Shown: one piece after another, positions 1-7,869 of the stretch
Position numbering within the stretch: the first letter of the stretch is position 1
How the letters are laid out: every line of letters starts with the position of its first letter
Assembly: GCA_947493885.1 (NCBI GenBank)
Contig: CANLTE010000002.1
Coordinates: forward strand, 434,001-498,000
Direction: 5' to 3'
DNA length: 64,000 nucleotides
From: an uncultured Maribacter sp.
GTDB lineage: Bacteria; Bacteroidota; Bacteroidia; Flavobacteriales; Flavobacteriaceae
Made by a program: the position numbers and the translations under genes
Notes under the pieces: model-generated
What the model saw: the letters and a program-made list of their open reading frames with translations, nothing else
Databases searched by the model: none
Told to the model about the DNA's origin: nothing

Positions 1-661
1 CGATATCTTTTATATTTCTTCTTGATTTAGTATGAGTTGGTTCTTCTTTTCTATAACCAAAAGCTACCATAAAAGACAGTCCATAATTTTTGGTGTCAAT
101 ATCAAACTTTTCGCGCAATACTATTTCTGTTTTTTTCTGATGAAACCCTTCAATTGGGCAGCTATCAATACCTATTAACGCAGCTGATGTCATCATATTG
201 GCTAATGCAATATATGTTTGTTTTGAGGCCCAATCAAAAAGTTTTTCATCGGTATCTAACTCAAAATCGCTTTCTTGAAATTCTCGGTAAAATTTAGAAT
301 AAGTTTCAATTACCTCATCTGGGAATTTTTTTACTTCTTTCATCATATGCATGATATAGTCTGAATTCCATTTGGTCATAGGTGCTTTCATACTTAAGCC
401 TAAAATAAAGTGACTTGCAGTATCTAATTTTAAAGGGGCGCCCCAAGCCACAGGTTTTAGTAATTCGCGTAATTCTTGATTCTGAATCACAATAAAATGC
501 CAAGGCTCAAACCCAAATGAACTTGGAGATAAATTAGCCGTTTTTAGAATGAAATTTATATCATCATTCGATAATTTTTTAGTTGAATCAAATTCTTCTG
601 TTGCGTGTCTAAATTCAAACGCACTGATAACATCTTTTTTTGAAATATTTGGTGTACCCAT
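1..661 (-). CDS. Nitroreductase-family NAD(P)H-dependent oxidoreductase (3' end off window)
   Basis: Reads 220 codons from ATG at 661-659 to the window edge without a stop; about 210 residues is the usual family length, so only a few C-terminal residues are missing. Seen: an N-terminal EFRHATEEFD segment (the family's R-x-S/A-x-R-x-[FY] FMN-phosphate site), PSSFGFEPWHFIV (flavin/substrate pocket), and a C-terminal VAFGYRKEE typical of NfsB-like enzymes. Known for the family: FMN-dependent two-electron reduction of quinones and nitro-compounds in the cytoplasm. It is divergent from an HxlR regulator gene with a 95 bp gap holding an inverted repeat, so quinone/electrophile-responsive control is inferred. 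Family call sure; substrate unknown. Confidence 0.9.
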   Translation of the reverse strand, partial: MGTPNISKKDVISAFEFRHATEEFDSTKKLSNDDINFILKTANLSPSSFGFEPWHFIVIQNQELRELLKPVAWGAPLKLDTASHFILGLSMKAPMTKWNSDYIMHMMKEVKKFPDEVIETYSKFYREFQESDFELDTDEKLFDWASKQTYIALANMMTSAALIGIDSCPIEGFHQKKTEIVLREKFDIDTKNYGLSFMVAFGYRKEEPTHTKSRRNIKDI

Positions 662-672
662 ATTGTATTTAA

Positions 673-701
673 TTTGTTACTATAGTTTTTATAGTTACAA
701 A
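673..701. promoter_or_regulatory. Inverted repeat, likely HxlR operator
   Basis: Arms TTTGTTACTATA (673-684) and TATAGTTACAAA (690-701) match at 11 of 12 positions with a 5 bp spacer. It lies in the divergent promoter region between the nitroreductase and HxlR genes and covers the place expected for the -33 element of the rightward promoter, whose -7 box TATTTTTG is at 718-725. Autoregulation plus control of the nitroreductase is the natural reading; binding is inferred. Confidence 0.65.
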
Positions 702-717
702 ATTAAATATAGTTTAT

Positions 718-725
718 TATTTTTG
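718..725 (+). promoter_or_regulatory. Putative -7 box of HxlR gene promoter
   Basis: TATTTTTG matches the Bacteroidetes TAnnTTTG consensus and sits 31 bp before the ATG at 757. No clear TTG -33 element; that position is occupied by the inverted repeat. Confidence 0.45.
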
Positions 726-756
726 CAATAACGGTCAAAAGGATAGTTTAATTTTT

Positions 757-1101
757 ATGAGAATTATGCATAAGTTTAACGGAAAGGAATACCCGTGTTG
801 CACAAGTTTAACTATGGGAATAATAGGAGGCAAATGGAAGACTGTAATCTTGTTTCATTTGATAGAGAGAAAATTGCGTTACAATGAATTAAGAAAGGAA
901 ATGCCAACGGTTACCGAAAGAACTTTAAGTTTACAGTTAAAAACGTTAGAGAAAGATGGTATAATTAAAAGAAAGGTTTATACTACCAAAGCACCATTAA
1001 AAGTTGAATATGCTCTAACTGATTTTGGAAAAACATTAATTCCATTAATCCAGTCTATTGCAGAGTGGGGCGTTTTTGCTGTTGAAAATCAATCAAAATA
1101 G
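757..1101 (+). CDS. HxlR-family winged-helix regulator, YodB-like Cys
   Basis: 114 residues, the normal size for the family. Seen: PCCTSLTMGIIGGKW near the N-terminus (family hallmark Cys followed by IGGKW), LRYNELRKEMPTVTERTLSLQLKTLEKDG (recognition region) and the EYALTDFGKTL wing. A second start, ATG at 766, would remove three residues. The double Cys before the helix resembles the redox-sensing Cys of YodB/QorR-type members, which sense diamide or quinones. With the adjacent divergent nitroreductase, a thiol- or quinone-stress switch is inferred. Dimeric DNA-binding protein in the cytoplasm. Confidence 0.88.
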   Translation: MRIMHKFNGKEYPCCTSLTMGIIGGKWKTVILFHLIERKLRYNELRKEMPTVTERTLSLQLKTLEKDGIIKRKVYTTKAPLKVEYALTDFGKTLIPLIQSIAEWGVFAVENQSK

Positions 1102-1113
1102 TTTTTAATTTTT

Positions 1114-1716
1114 TTAACTACATTTTTTTCCTAAATGAAAAATAGGTCTATACGCGTAATAGTGTAAAACTTCTTCTAAAGCCATTTTAAGAGCTTTGTT
1201 AATTGGCAGAATAATATTTTCTAGTTTAAAATCTATCTGATTTAATTGCATATAGTATTCGGTAAAAATAGGTACATAAAGCCCTTTAGTGATAGCTTCT
1301 GTAGTTGAGTTATAATTATTGGCTTGACCTTCCTTAATAATTTTACAAGTAGCCAATCTTAGATTTCCGTATTTATCGGTATTGGCCGAAAACCCAAACA
1401 GTCTACAAATTAAACCTCGGTATTTATAATTACTACAACTACCTTGATTAATAGAAGATAAAGGTTTATAAACTATACAAGTTGAACTTTGATTTTTATT
1501 GAGTTTAATGATTGTCTTTTCCGCTTCTCCATGTAAAAACAAGTGAAATGCCCATGGCAAAAATTCTATAGGAGAAGCTTCTACATCTGGATACGTGCAA
1601 CATTTTCCACAACCTGAAACACAACTAAAACCTGATGATTGCTTGAACAGAGCGGTTTCTTGTTCTAATTTTAAAAAAAGGCCTTCTACTAATTGAACTT
1701 TTCGCTCTATTGACAT
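1114..1716 (-). CDS. YkgJ-family Cys-cluster protein
   Basis: 200 residues. Seen: CVSGCGKCCTYPDVEASPIE near residues 32-51, then YRGLICRLFGFSAN and a further Cys in ATCKIIKEG, matching the Cys pattern of the YkgJ/UPF0153 group (CxxxCxxCC then CRxxF), proposed to bind zinc or an iron-sulfur cluster. Function of the family is not established. Convergent with the HxlR gene (12 bp gap). A second, shorter YkgJ protein is encoded at 26420-26911. Confidence 0.8.
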   Translation of the reverse strand: MSIERKVQLVEGLFLKLEQETALFKQSSGFSCVSGCGKCCTYPDVEASPIEFLPWAFHLFLHGEAEKTIIKLNKNQSSTCIVYKPLSSINQGSCSNYKYRGLICRLFGFSANTDKYGNLRLATCKIIKEGQANNYNSTTEAITKGLYVPIFTEYYMQLNQIDFKLENIILPINKALKMALEEVLHYYAYRPIFHLGKKCS

Positions 1717-1890
1717 TATTTTTTTTCGAAGGTATACTTAATATTCCTATGAAGTTTAATTTATTCTTGAAAAGAAATTAATGGGGACTCTTGACCTATC
1801 AATAGTAGGAGAGTAAAACCAGTGTTTACTTTCTAGTACGGGCATGGTGGAATCTTTTAGTTTTGTAAGTTAATATGTGGAAAATAAGAA

Positions 1891-2451
1891 CTAAGTTGTA
1901 GGGCTGGGAAGACTAAGGTTTTTTATTGTAGTTAATACTTTTTCAACAGTGTTATTTAATTCAACCATTCCATCTATTTTCAAAACTTTACAGTTTAGTG
2001 ATTTAATCCATTCATGATGTGCTGTTAAGGAGCTACCTTTAAAATTAGGATTCTCGTATTGGTTTGCCCAATTTAAGTACTCTTTTGAGATTTGTTGTGT
2101 TTTTTCGTCTTCTAGTAATTTGTCGCGGTAACGCTCAATTTCACGTTTTTGTAATCGTTTCATTCTTTCATTGTTTTCTAATCGAATAAAGATTACCAAA
2201 TCAAAAGCTGTTTTCCACTCTTTTCCCCAAGTGAGCATAGAACCACTAATCACTACATTTTTATTTTTTTTAAAATCGGTCGTTATTCTTTTGTTTCTTA
2301 ATGCAAGTGGAATTTTTTCTGTAAATGGGTATTTCGTTCTTTTCCAATAATAGTCGTCAGCATCTAAATGAACAAAGTTGGTTCTTTTTTCGATTTCCTT
2401 ACCTAAAGTTGTTTTCCCAGAGCCAGATGCACCAAATAGTAATATTTTCAT
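1891..2451 (-). CDS. Small P-loop kinase-like protein (AAA/adenylate-kinase fold)
   Basis: 186 residues beginning almost directly with a Walker A motif, GASGSGKTTLG. VHLDADDYYWKRT follows, as in FlaR/topology-modulation and shikimate/adenylate-kinase-like proteins, and an Arg-rich LQKREIERYRD lid-like segment lies further on. No DNA-binding or membrane segment. Probably a cytoplasmic small-molecule or nucleotide kinase of unknown substrate. Its start overlaps the upstream membrane gene's stop by 4 bp, so the two are likely cotranscribed. The exact reaction cannot be told from sequence. Confidence 0.7.
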   Translation of the reverse strand: MKILLFGASGSGKTTLGKEIEKRTNFVHLDADDYYWKRTKYPFTEKIPLALRNKRITTDFKKNKNVVISGSMLTWGKEWKTAFDLVIFIRLENNERMKRLQKREIERYRDKLLEDEKTQQISKEYLNWANQYENPNFKGSSLTAHHEWIKSLNCKVLKIDGMVELNNTVEKVLTTIKNLSLPSPTT

Positions 2452-3089
2452 TTGTCTGAACTATATTTTATGAGATACCCACCACAAAACAATATCCAAC
2501 CTGCGATACTAAAAACAAATATTCTGAAGCCAATAAGACTTGTAAATGTAAAATTTGAAATTAAACCAATAACTAAAAATGTTAAAACAACGATACCAAA
2601 ATAACCAACCCATTTTGGAAGTTTATTTGAACTAATTATAAGTAAAGAATAGGTTACAATAGCAAGGCACAACCCAATAATAAATACATAATCTAGTGCT
2701 TTATTAATTGTAAATCCGTAGTTCATTATTGCATAAAGTACAGTAGTGTTTTCTGTTATGTTTTTTGTGTATCGTGTGAGAAATTGAGGAAGAGCCAAAC
2801 CGTTAAATAATGCAGCAAGCATTGCCGCGAAAAGGCCAAAAGCTACTATGATAAATGCTAAAGTGGAAAATCTCCATTTGTTTGACAATATGTGTGTTAG
2901 TCCATAAAAACCAAATAACATGAATGGTAGGCTAAATATGGCCAATGAATGAGCAATTTGAAGTGATTTAGATACTTTTATGAGTTGCTCTATGTCGCCT
3001 CCTGATGGATGTAACAGCATAGTTATAATGGTTAGAAATGAACCCACTATTAGAGAAATTCCAGTGCTTTTGTAAAAATTTGTTTCCAT
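2448..3089 (-). CDS. Multi-pass membrane protein of unknown function
   Basis: About 213 residues from ATG at 3089; a TTG start at 3110 would add seven. Roughly six hydrophobic segments (for example SLIVGSFLTIITMLL, FAAMLAALFNGLALP, YVFIIGLCLAIVTYSLLII, WVGYFGIVVLTFLVIGLI) place it in the inner membrane. No catalytic motif seen. Its 4 bp overlap with the downstream P-loop gene suggests translational coupling. The layout resembles small DUF4386-like membrane proteins, but I cannot assign it. Confidence 0.6.
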   Translation of the reverse strand: METNFYKSTGISLIVGSFLTIITMLLHPSGGDIEQLIKVSKSLQIAHSLAIFSLPFMLFGFYGLTHILSNKWRFSTLAFIIVAFGLFAAMLAALFNGLALPQFLTRYTKNITENTTVLYAIMNYGFTINKALDYVFIIGLCLAIVTYSLLIISSNKLPKWVGYFGIVVLTFLVIGLISNFTFTSLIGFRIFVFSIAGWILFCGGYLIKYSSDK

Positions 3090-3167
3090 TGCTTTTTGTT
3101 TTAAAGACAAATATCAAGGGATTTCGAAAAAGGGACACTTGATTGAAATCAAGAAATAAAATTGAAT

Positions 3168-3728
3168 TTAAGAAAGTCTTTTTCTAACTCTACTTAATGT
3201 TTCTGGGGTCATTTTAAGATAAGAAGCTATAATGGTTTGAGGAAATTGTTGAAGTAGAGAGGGTTTACTAGTTATAATGTAACGATACTTCTCGTCTGGG
3301 GTGTTATTATTGTCAAAAAAATCGATACGTGAGGTAGATTCTTCTAAGATTTTACCCATCTGAAGAAATGACTGAGATTGTGCAATTAGTTTATGTATAG
3401 AGTCTATAGATAGTTCGTAGACCGAACTATTTTCAAAGGCTTGGATTGAATTTTTAGAAGGCTTTCTCGTAGTGAAACTTTTATGGTTTAGAATCCAATC
3501 GTTGGTAACATAAAGATCAACAATATTTACATTAATCTCAGAATCTGTATTATACTGGTAAAAGCTACCAGAAATTACAAAGTAGATTGACGAACAAACT
3601 TCTCCTTTTTTTAGTATAAAATCGTCTTTTTCCAGTTTTTTAAATAGAAGTTCTTGTTTTAGAAGAGAATTTTCTTTTTCTGAAAATTTACCAGCCTTAG
3701 CCAGAAGTTCTAGAATACCGTTATGCAT
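3168..3728 (-). CDS. Crp/Fnr-family transcription regulator
   Basis: 186 residues. Seen: an N-terminal cyclic-nucleotide-binding-like beta roll (LEKDDFILKKGEVCSSIYFVISGSFYQY), a long dimerisation helix, and a C-terminal helix-turn-helix in QFPQTIIASYLKMTPETLSRVRKRL. This last segment is the Bacteroidetes-type short HTH with the ending MTPETLSRVRKRLS. No four-Cys iron-sulfur signature, so the effector is unknown. Possible targets are the membrane protein/P-loop pair 57 bp downstream on the same strand. Confidence 0.85.
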   Translation of the reverse strand: MHNGILELLAKAGKFSEKENSLLKQELLFKKLEKDDFILKKGEVCSSIYFVISGSFYQYNTDSEINVNIVDLYVTNDWILNHKSFTTRKPSKNSIQAFENSSVYELSIDSIHKLIAQSQSFLQMGKILEESTSRIDFFDNNNTPDEKYRYIITSKPSLLQQFPQTIIASYLKMTPETLSRVRKRLS

Positions 3729-3842
3729 TTTTTTGAAAATTACGGGAAGCTATATTTTTTTAAAGATATGGTTACAAAAACAATTTGACTCGAATATATA
3801 AAACAAAATACACAAAACAACTGGATGGGAAGGTCAGGAGAA

Positions 3843-4997
3843 CTAAGGTTTTTCTTCGGAGTCACCATGGTTACCAGTGCCTATTTTTTCTTCCAATTTA
3901 TTAATGATTTTATTTTTAGAATACCCCATCCATTTATCAATAATTATTCCACTTGGGTTTATTAATACAAAAGTTGGAACGCCTTGAATTCCGTATTTAA
4001 TAGATGTTTCGCTGTATGTTCCTTTTCCATCCCAAATGCTATTCCAGGTTACTTTATCTCTTTCTAACGATTTTAACCAAACCTCCTTTTTAGGATCTTG
4101 AGTTACGCTTACTATGGCTAAAGAATCAGAATATTTATTATTAATTTCAACCAATTCGTCTGCTGCTTGAATACAAGGCCCGCAATAGGCGGCTGTAAAG
4201 TCTAATAGTGTATATTCTCCTCTTATATTTGAAAGTTTTACATGTTCTCCTTTCTGATTTAACCCTTCAAAATCATGATACTTATCACCAATTTGTGCTA
4301 TTTTTTCTCTTAAAAATACTTCAATTACTTTAGCATATTTGCTCTCTTTAATTTCAGGAGTGTAGTTGTCATATATTTTTTGAACAGTGTCTTTAGGTAA
4401 TTCATTCTTTAAATAAATTAGGTCCACGACACTTGCGTAAGTATTTGGATGTGATTTAATATAGTCTTTTCTTATAATTTGGGAAATACTATCTAATTTT
4501 CTAATTTTTTTCCATATTTCACCTCCAATTTTCTGTTGTTTTTCTGGAGTAAGTTTCATAATAATTTGTACCAGAGAATCTCTTTTAATATTTTGTTTTT
4601 TTGTTAAACTTTGAGCGTGGTTAAAATCTTCTTGAGTTTTTGAACCTGTAATGTCTACATTCCAAGGAAAATCAGATATATCACCTTGAACACTAATATC
4701 TTCATTTCCAATAAGTAGATTCGTGTAGATGAATTTTTTATCTACCATTGCATTTAACCAAATTTGTTCTGGTGGGGATGACAACTCTCCCTCAAATTTG
4801 AAGCTATTATTTTCCACCGTTGTGCTATCAAAAACAGCATCAGTTGCCAAGTTTCGTAAATAAAATTTAGTTCCATTTGGAAACCCACTAACTTGTCCCG
4901 AAATTGTAAATTTTTCTACTTGCTTTTCTTTTTCGCCACAAGCGATAACGAAAATTAAAATACAGATAGATAAAATTAATTTATAGATTGTTTTCAT
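3843..4997 (-). CDS. TlpA/ResA-like thioredoxin lipoprotein with DUF4369-type N-domain
   Basis: 384 residues. Seen: lipoprotein signal with lipobox IFVIAC (Cys20), an N-terminal beta-rich domain (ISGQVSGFPNGTKFYL, DUF4369-like) to about residue 120, a helical linker, and a C-terminal thioredoxin fold with redox motif CGPC in LDFTAAYCGPCIQAADEL and cis-Pro region GVPTFVLINPSG. Known: such periplasmic thiol-disulfide proteins reduce cytochrome c apoproteins or other exported proteins in Bacteroidota. No neighbours reveal its partner. C-terminal tail is acidic (GDSEEKP). Confidence 0.85.
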   Translation of the reverse strand: MKTIYKLILSICILIFVIACGEKEKQVEKFTISGQVSGFPNGTKFYLRNLATDAVFDSTTVENNSFKFEGELSSPPEQIWLNAMVDKKFIYTNLLIGNEDISVQGDISDFPWNVDITGSKTQEDFNHAQSLTKKQNIKRDSLVQIIMKLTPEKQQKIGGEIWKKIRKLDSISQIIRKDYIKSHPNTYASVVDLIYLKNELPKDTVQKIYDNYTPEIKESKYAKVIEVFLREKIAQIGDKYHDFEGLNQKGEHVKLSNIRGEYTLLDFTAAYCGPCIQAADELVEINNKYSDSLAIVSVTQDPKKEVWLKSLERDKVTWNSIWDGKGTYSETSIKYGIQGVPTFVLINPSGIIIDKWMGYSKNKIINKLEEKIGTGNHGDSEEKP

Positions 4998-5170
4998 CTT
5001 CTTTTTTATTGGTGCTAACAGCTTAGTTTAATTACCTAGGTATTTATAGTTTATGCATAAATATACAATTATGAATAAAATCCAACTTGTTTTGTAAGTT
5101 AAAAAAGGGAAAATAGTAATGATCGTAAATAGCATCTTATTTAATAGCGTAGTAAAGCATAAATTTTATG

Positions 5171-5178
5171 TAATTTTG
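5171..5178 (+). promoter_or_regulatory. Putative -7 box upstream of argS
   Basis: TAATTTTG fits TAnnTTTG and ends 22 bp before the argS ATG at 5201. No convincing -33 TTG at the right distance. Confidence 0.4.
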
Positions 5179-5200
5179 CAGGCTTAAAACCCTATTGGTA

Positions 5201-6985
5201 ATGAATATTCAAGATGTTTTAACAAAGAAAGTTAAAGAGGCGGTACAATCTATTTTTAATGCAGAATTGCCTGCCGTTGAATTTCAACCTACCCGCAAAG
5301 ATTTTGAAGGCGATATTACTATTGTAGTGTTTCCAATGTTGCGTGTGGTAAAAGGTAATCCCGTTGAAATAGGAACTAAAATAGGGGAGTACCTTGTTGC
5401 TAATGTGGATGAGGTTGCCAAGTTTAATGTGGTAAAGGGGTTTTTAAACATTGTTATTGACGATGCGTATTACTTAGACTTTTTCAATGCAATTAAAAGT
5501 GTAGAAAATTTTGGGTATGTTTCGCTAGAGGCTGATAAAGCAGTTATGGTAGAGTATTCTTCGCCTAACACTAATAAGCCGCTTCACTTGGGACATATTC
5601 GTAATAACTTGTTAGGGTATGCGGTTGCCGAAATTATAAAAGCCTCAGGTAAAAAAGTATATAAAACTCAGATTATTAATGATCGTGGAATACATATTTG
5701 TAAAAGTATGTTAGCATGGCAACGATTTGGTAATGGAGAAACACCGGAAAGTACAGGATTAAAAGGAGATAAATTAGTAGGTAACTACTATGTTGCTTTT
5801 GATAAAATGTATAAGGCTGAAATAGCTGAAATGGTAGCAAATGGAACGGATAAAGTTGTAGCCGAAAAAGAGGCACCAATACTTATTGCTGCGCAAGAAA
5901 TGTTGCGTAAGTGGGAATCTGGAGATGATGAGGTAGTGACCCTTTGGAAAACAATGAACCAATGGGTTTATGATGGTTTTGCTATCACCTACAAAAATAT
6001 GGGGGTAGATTTTGACCAATTGTATTATGAGAGTAATACCTATTTATTGGGTAAAGATGTTGTTGCAGACGGATTGCAAAAAGGTGTTTTTTACAAAAAG
6101 GAAGATGGTAGTGTTTGGATAGACCTTACTGATGAAGGTTTAGATGAGAAAATAGTATTACGATCAGACGGTACAGCAGTGTATATGACCCAAGATATTG
6201 GTACAGCCATACAGCGGGTTAAAGATTATGCAGATGTTGGAGGTATGGTATATACCGTTGGTAATGAGCAGGATTATCATTTTAAAGTGCTCTTTTTAAT
6301 TTTGAAAAAGTTAGGCTTTTCTTGGGCAGAGCGTTTGTATCATTTAAGTTATGGTATGGTGGACTTACCTAGCGGAAAAATGAAAAGTAGAGAAGGTACC
6401 GTTGTAGATGCTGATGATTTAATGCAAGATATGGCGCAAACGGCCGCAAAAATATCTGAAGACTTAGGAAAGCTTGATGGGTATTCTGAAGATGAGAAAA
6501 ACGATTTGTATAAAATGATAGGTCTTGGGGCTTTAAAATATTACATTTTAAAAGTAGACCCTAAAAAGCGTATTTTGTTTAATCCTGAAGAATCGGTAGA
6601 TTTTCAAGGCAATACAGGGCCTTTTATCCAGTATACCTATGCCAGAATACAGTCTATTATTCGCAAAGCCGATTTTGATTATAGCATGGATATTGATTTA
6701 GCATCCATTGAAAGTTTTCATGAAAAAGAAAAGGAGTTGTTAAAGCAAATTCAGTTATTCCCAGAAACTATACAGTTATCCGCAGACAATTATAGTCCAG
6801 CACTTATCGCAAATTATACCTACGATTTGGTAAAAGAGTTCAACTCATTCTATCAAAACGTATCTATTTTGGGTGAGGAGAATATGCAGAAAAAAATACT
6901 ACGTGTACAATTGGCTAAAAAAGTTGGAGAAGTTATTAAGTCTTCTTTTAGACTTTTAGGAATAGAAGTTCCAGTGCGCATGTAA
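5201..6985 (+). CDS. argS: Arginyl-tRNA synthetase
   Basis: 594 residues; charges tRNA-Arg with arginine in the cytoplasm. Seen: N-terminal additional domain (FQPTRKDFEGDITIVVFPM), the class I HIGH-type motif HLGHIRNNLLG preceded by SSPNTNKP, the class I MSK-equivalent GKMKSREGTVV typical of bacterial ArgRS, and the C-terminal DALR anticodon-binding domain (TYARIQSIIRKAD to the end, finishing GIEVPVRM as in most ArgRS). A TTG codon at 5195 is in frame, but ATG at 5201 fits homologues better. Single-copy housekeeping gene. Confidence 0.97.
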   Translation: MNIQDVLTKKVKEAVQSIFNAELPAVEFQPTRKDFEGDITIVVFPMLRVVKGNPVEIGTKIGEYLVANVDEVAKFNVVKGFLNIVIDDAYYLDFFNAIKSVENFGYVSLEADKAVMVEYSSPNTNKPLHLGHIRNNLLGYAVAEIIKASGKKVYKTQIINDRGIHICKSMLAWQRFGNGETPESTGLKGDKLVGNYYVAFDKMYKAEIAEMVANGTDKVVAEKEAPILIAAQEMLRKWESGDDEVVTLWKTMNQWVYDGFAITYKNMGVDFDQLYYESNTYLLGKDVVADGLQKGVFYKKEDGSVWIDLTDEGLDEKIVLRSDGTAVYMTQDIGTAIQRVKDYADVGGMVYTVGNEQDYHFKVLFLILKKLGFSWAERLYHLSYGMVDLPSGKMKSREGTVVDADDLMQDMAQTAAKISEDLGKLDGYSEDEKNDLYKMIGLGALKYYILKVDPKKRILFNPEESVDFQGNTGPFIQYTYARIQSIIRKADFDYSMDIDLASIESFHEKEKELLKQIQLFPETIQLSADNYSPALIANYTYDLVKEFNSFYQNVSILGEENMQKKILRVQLAKKVGEVIKSSFRLLGIEVPVRM

Positions 6986-7065
6986 TGCTATAGTTATCAC
7001 ATACGGAAGATGTTTTTGCAGCAAGTTCACAATAAGAACAGGTATATTTAGTTTTAATTGACATC

Positions 7066-7854
7066 ATGGATATAGGAACAAACGTATTTGGATTTGCGGC
7101 TTTACTATTTATTTTAGGATATCTTTCATATATAATTTACTATGCGCTAGGGTTATTTCAGATTAATCCCTTTGTGCAGCCCAAACCACTAAGTTTAAGT
7201 GAAAAAAGTAGAATAGCACAGAGTTTTCCTATTTACCGAAACCTTCCCGCTGATGCTAAAAAAAAGTGCGATAAGCGTATTGCTTGGTACCGCAGTAAAA
7301 AGAAGTTTATTTTAAGAGGAAATATCGCAAATGCGCAAGACGTAAAACTCATGCTGAGTGTTACAATAGCATTACTAACATTGGGTATGCGGAATTTTAA
7401 AATGATGAATTCCTTATTACGTATTGTAGTATATCCGTCTCAATACTATTCTAAAATAAGCAGAAAGCATCATTTGGGAGAATATAATCCAAGATTTAGA
7501 ACTGCAGTTTTTTCAGCTGAAGAACTTAAAGAAGGGTTTAAGGTTCCTAATGATAATAGAAATTTATCTGTACATGAATTTGCCCATGCGCTAACCTCTG
7601 AAATGATGCGTAAAAATAGTTGGGAAGCTCGTAAGTTTAAAGTTGGGCTAAAAAAAATCAAGCATATGTTTACCCAAGAAGATTTTTATAAGAGAGTTAG
7701 TACAACAGATTACTTTAGAGCTTATGGTCAAACTAATTTACATGAGTTTTTTTCAGTAGCTGTAGAGAATTTTATTGAAACCCCAGAGCAGTTTAAAAAA
7801 GAGTTTCCTGAGTTATACCGAATAATAAAGCGGATGCTAAATTTTAATTTTTAG
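7066..7854 (+). CDS. MtfA-like zinc peptidase (M90 family)
   Basis: 262 residues. Seen: one N-terminal membrane segment (about residues 7-30), then a soluble domain with the zincin motif HEFAHAL (about residue 168) and a distal Glu-containing segment TNLHEFFSVAVENFIETPEQFKKEFPELY, the pattern of MtfA/DUF980 peptidases, in which the downstream ExxxE supplies a zinc ligand. E. coli MtfA is an aminopeptidase that binds the Mlc repressor; Mlc is not evident here, so the role is unknown. The N-terminal TM segment differs from soluble E. coli MtfA. Confidence 0.85.
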   Translation: MDIGTNVFGFAALLFILGYLSYIIYYALGLFQINPFVQPKPLSLSEKSRIAQSFPIYRNLPADAKKKCDKRIAWYRSKKKFILRGNIANAQDVKLMLSVTIALLTLGMRNFKMMNSLLRIVVYPSQYYSKISRKHHLGEYNPRFRTAVFSAEELKEGFKVPNDNRNLSVHEFAHALTSEMMRKNSWEARKFKVGLKKIKHMFTQEDFYKRVSTTDYFRAYGQTNLHEFFSVAVENFIETPEQFKKEFPELYRIIKRMLNFNF

Positions 7855-7856
7855 CA
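7835..7856. terminator. Weak convergent terminator-like hairpin
   Basis: TGCTAAA (7835-7841) pairs with TTTAGCA (7850-7856), 8-base AT-rich loop, followed by an A-run (T-run for the leftward receptor transcript). It lies between convergent genes and contains the peptidase stop codon. Confidence 0.4.
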
Positions 7857-7869
7857 AAAACTCCTAACT

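Noticed and set aside
549-731. 60-codon rightward ORF overlapping the nitroreductase start
   Set aside because: Antisense to a clear nitroreductase reading frame and crosses the HxlR operator; no signal or motif beyond AT-rich hydrophobicity.
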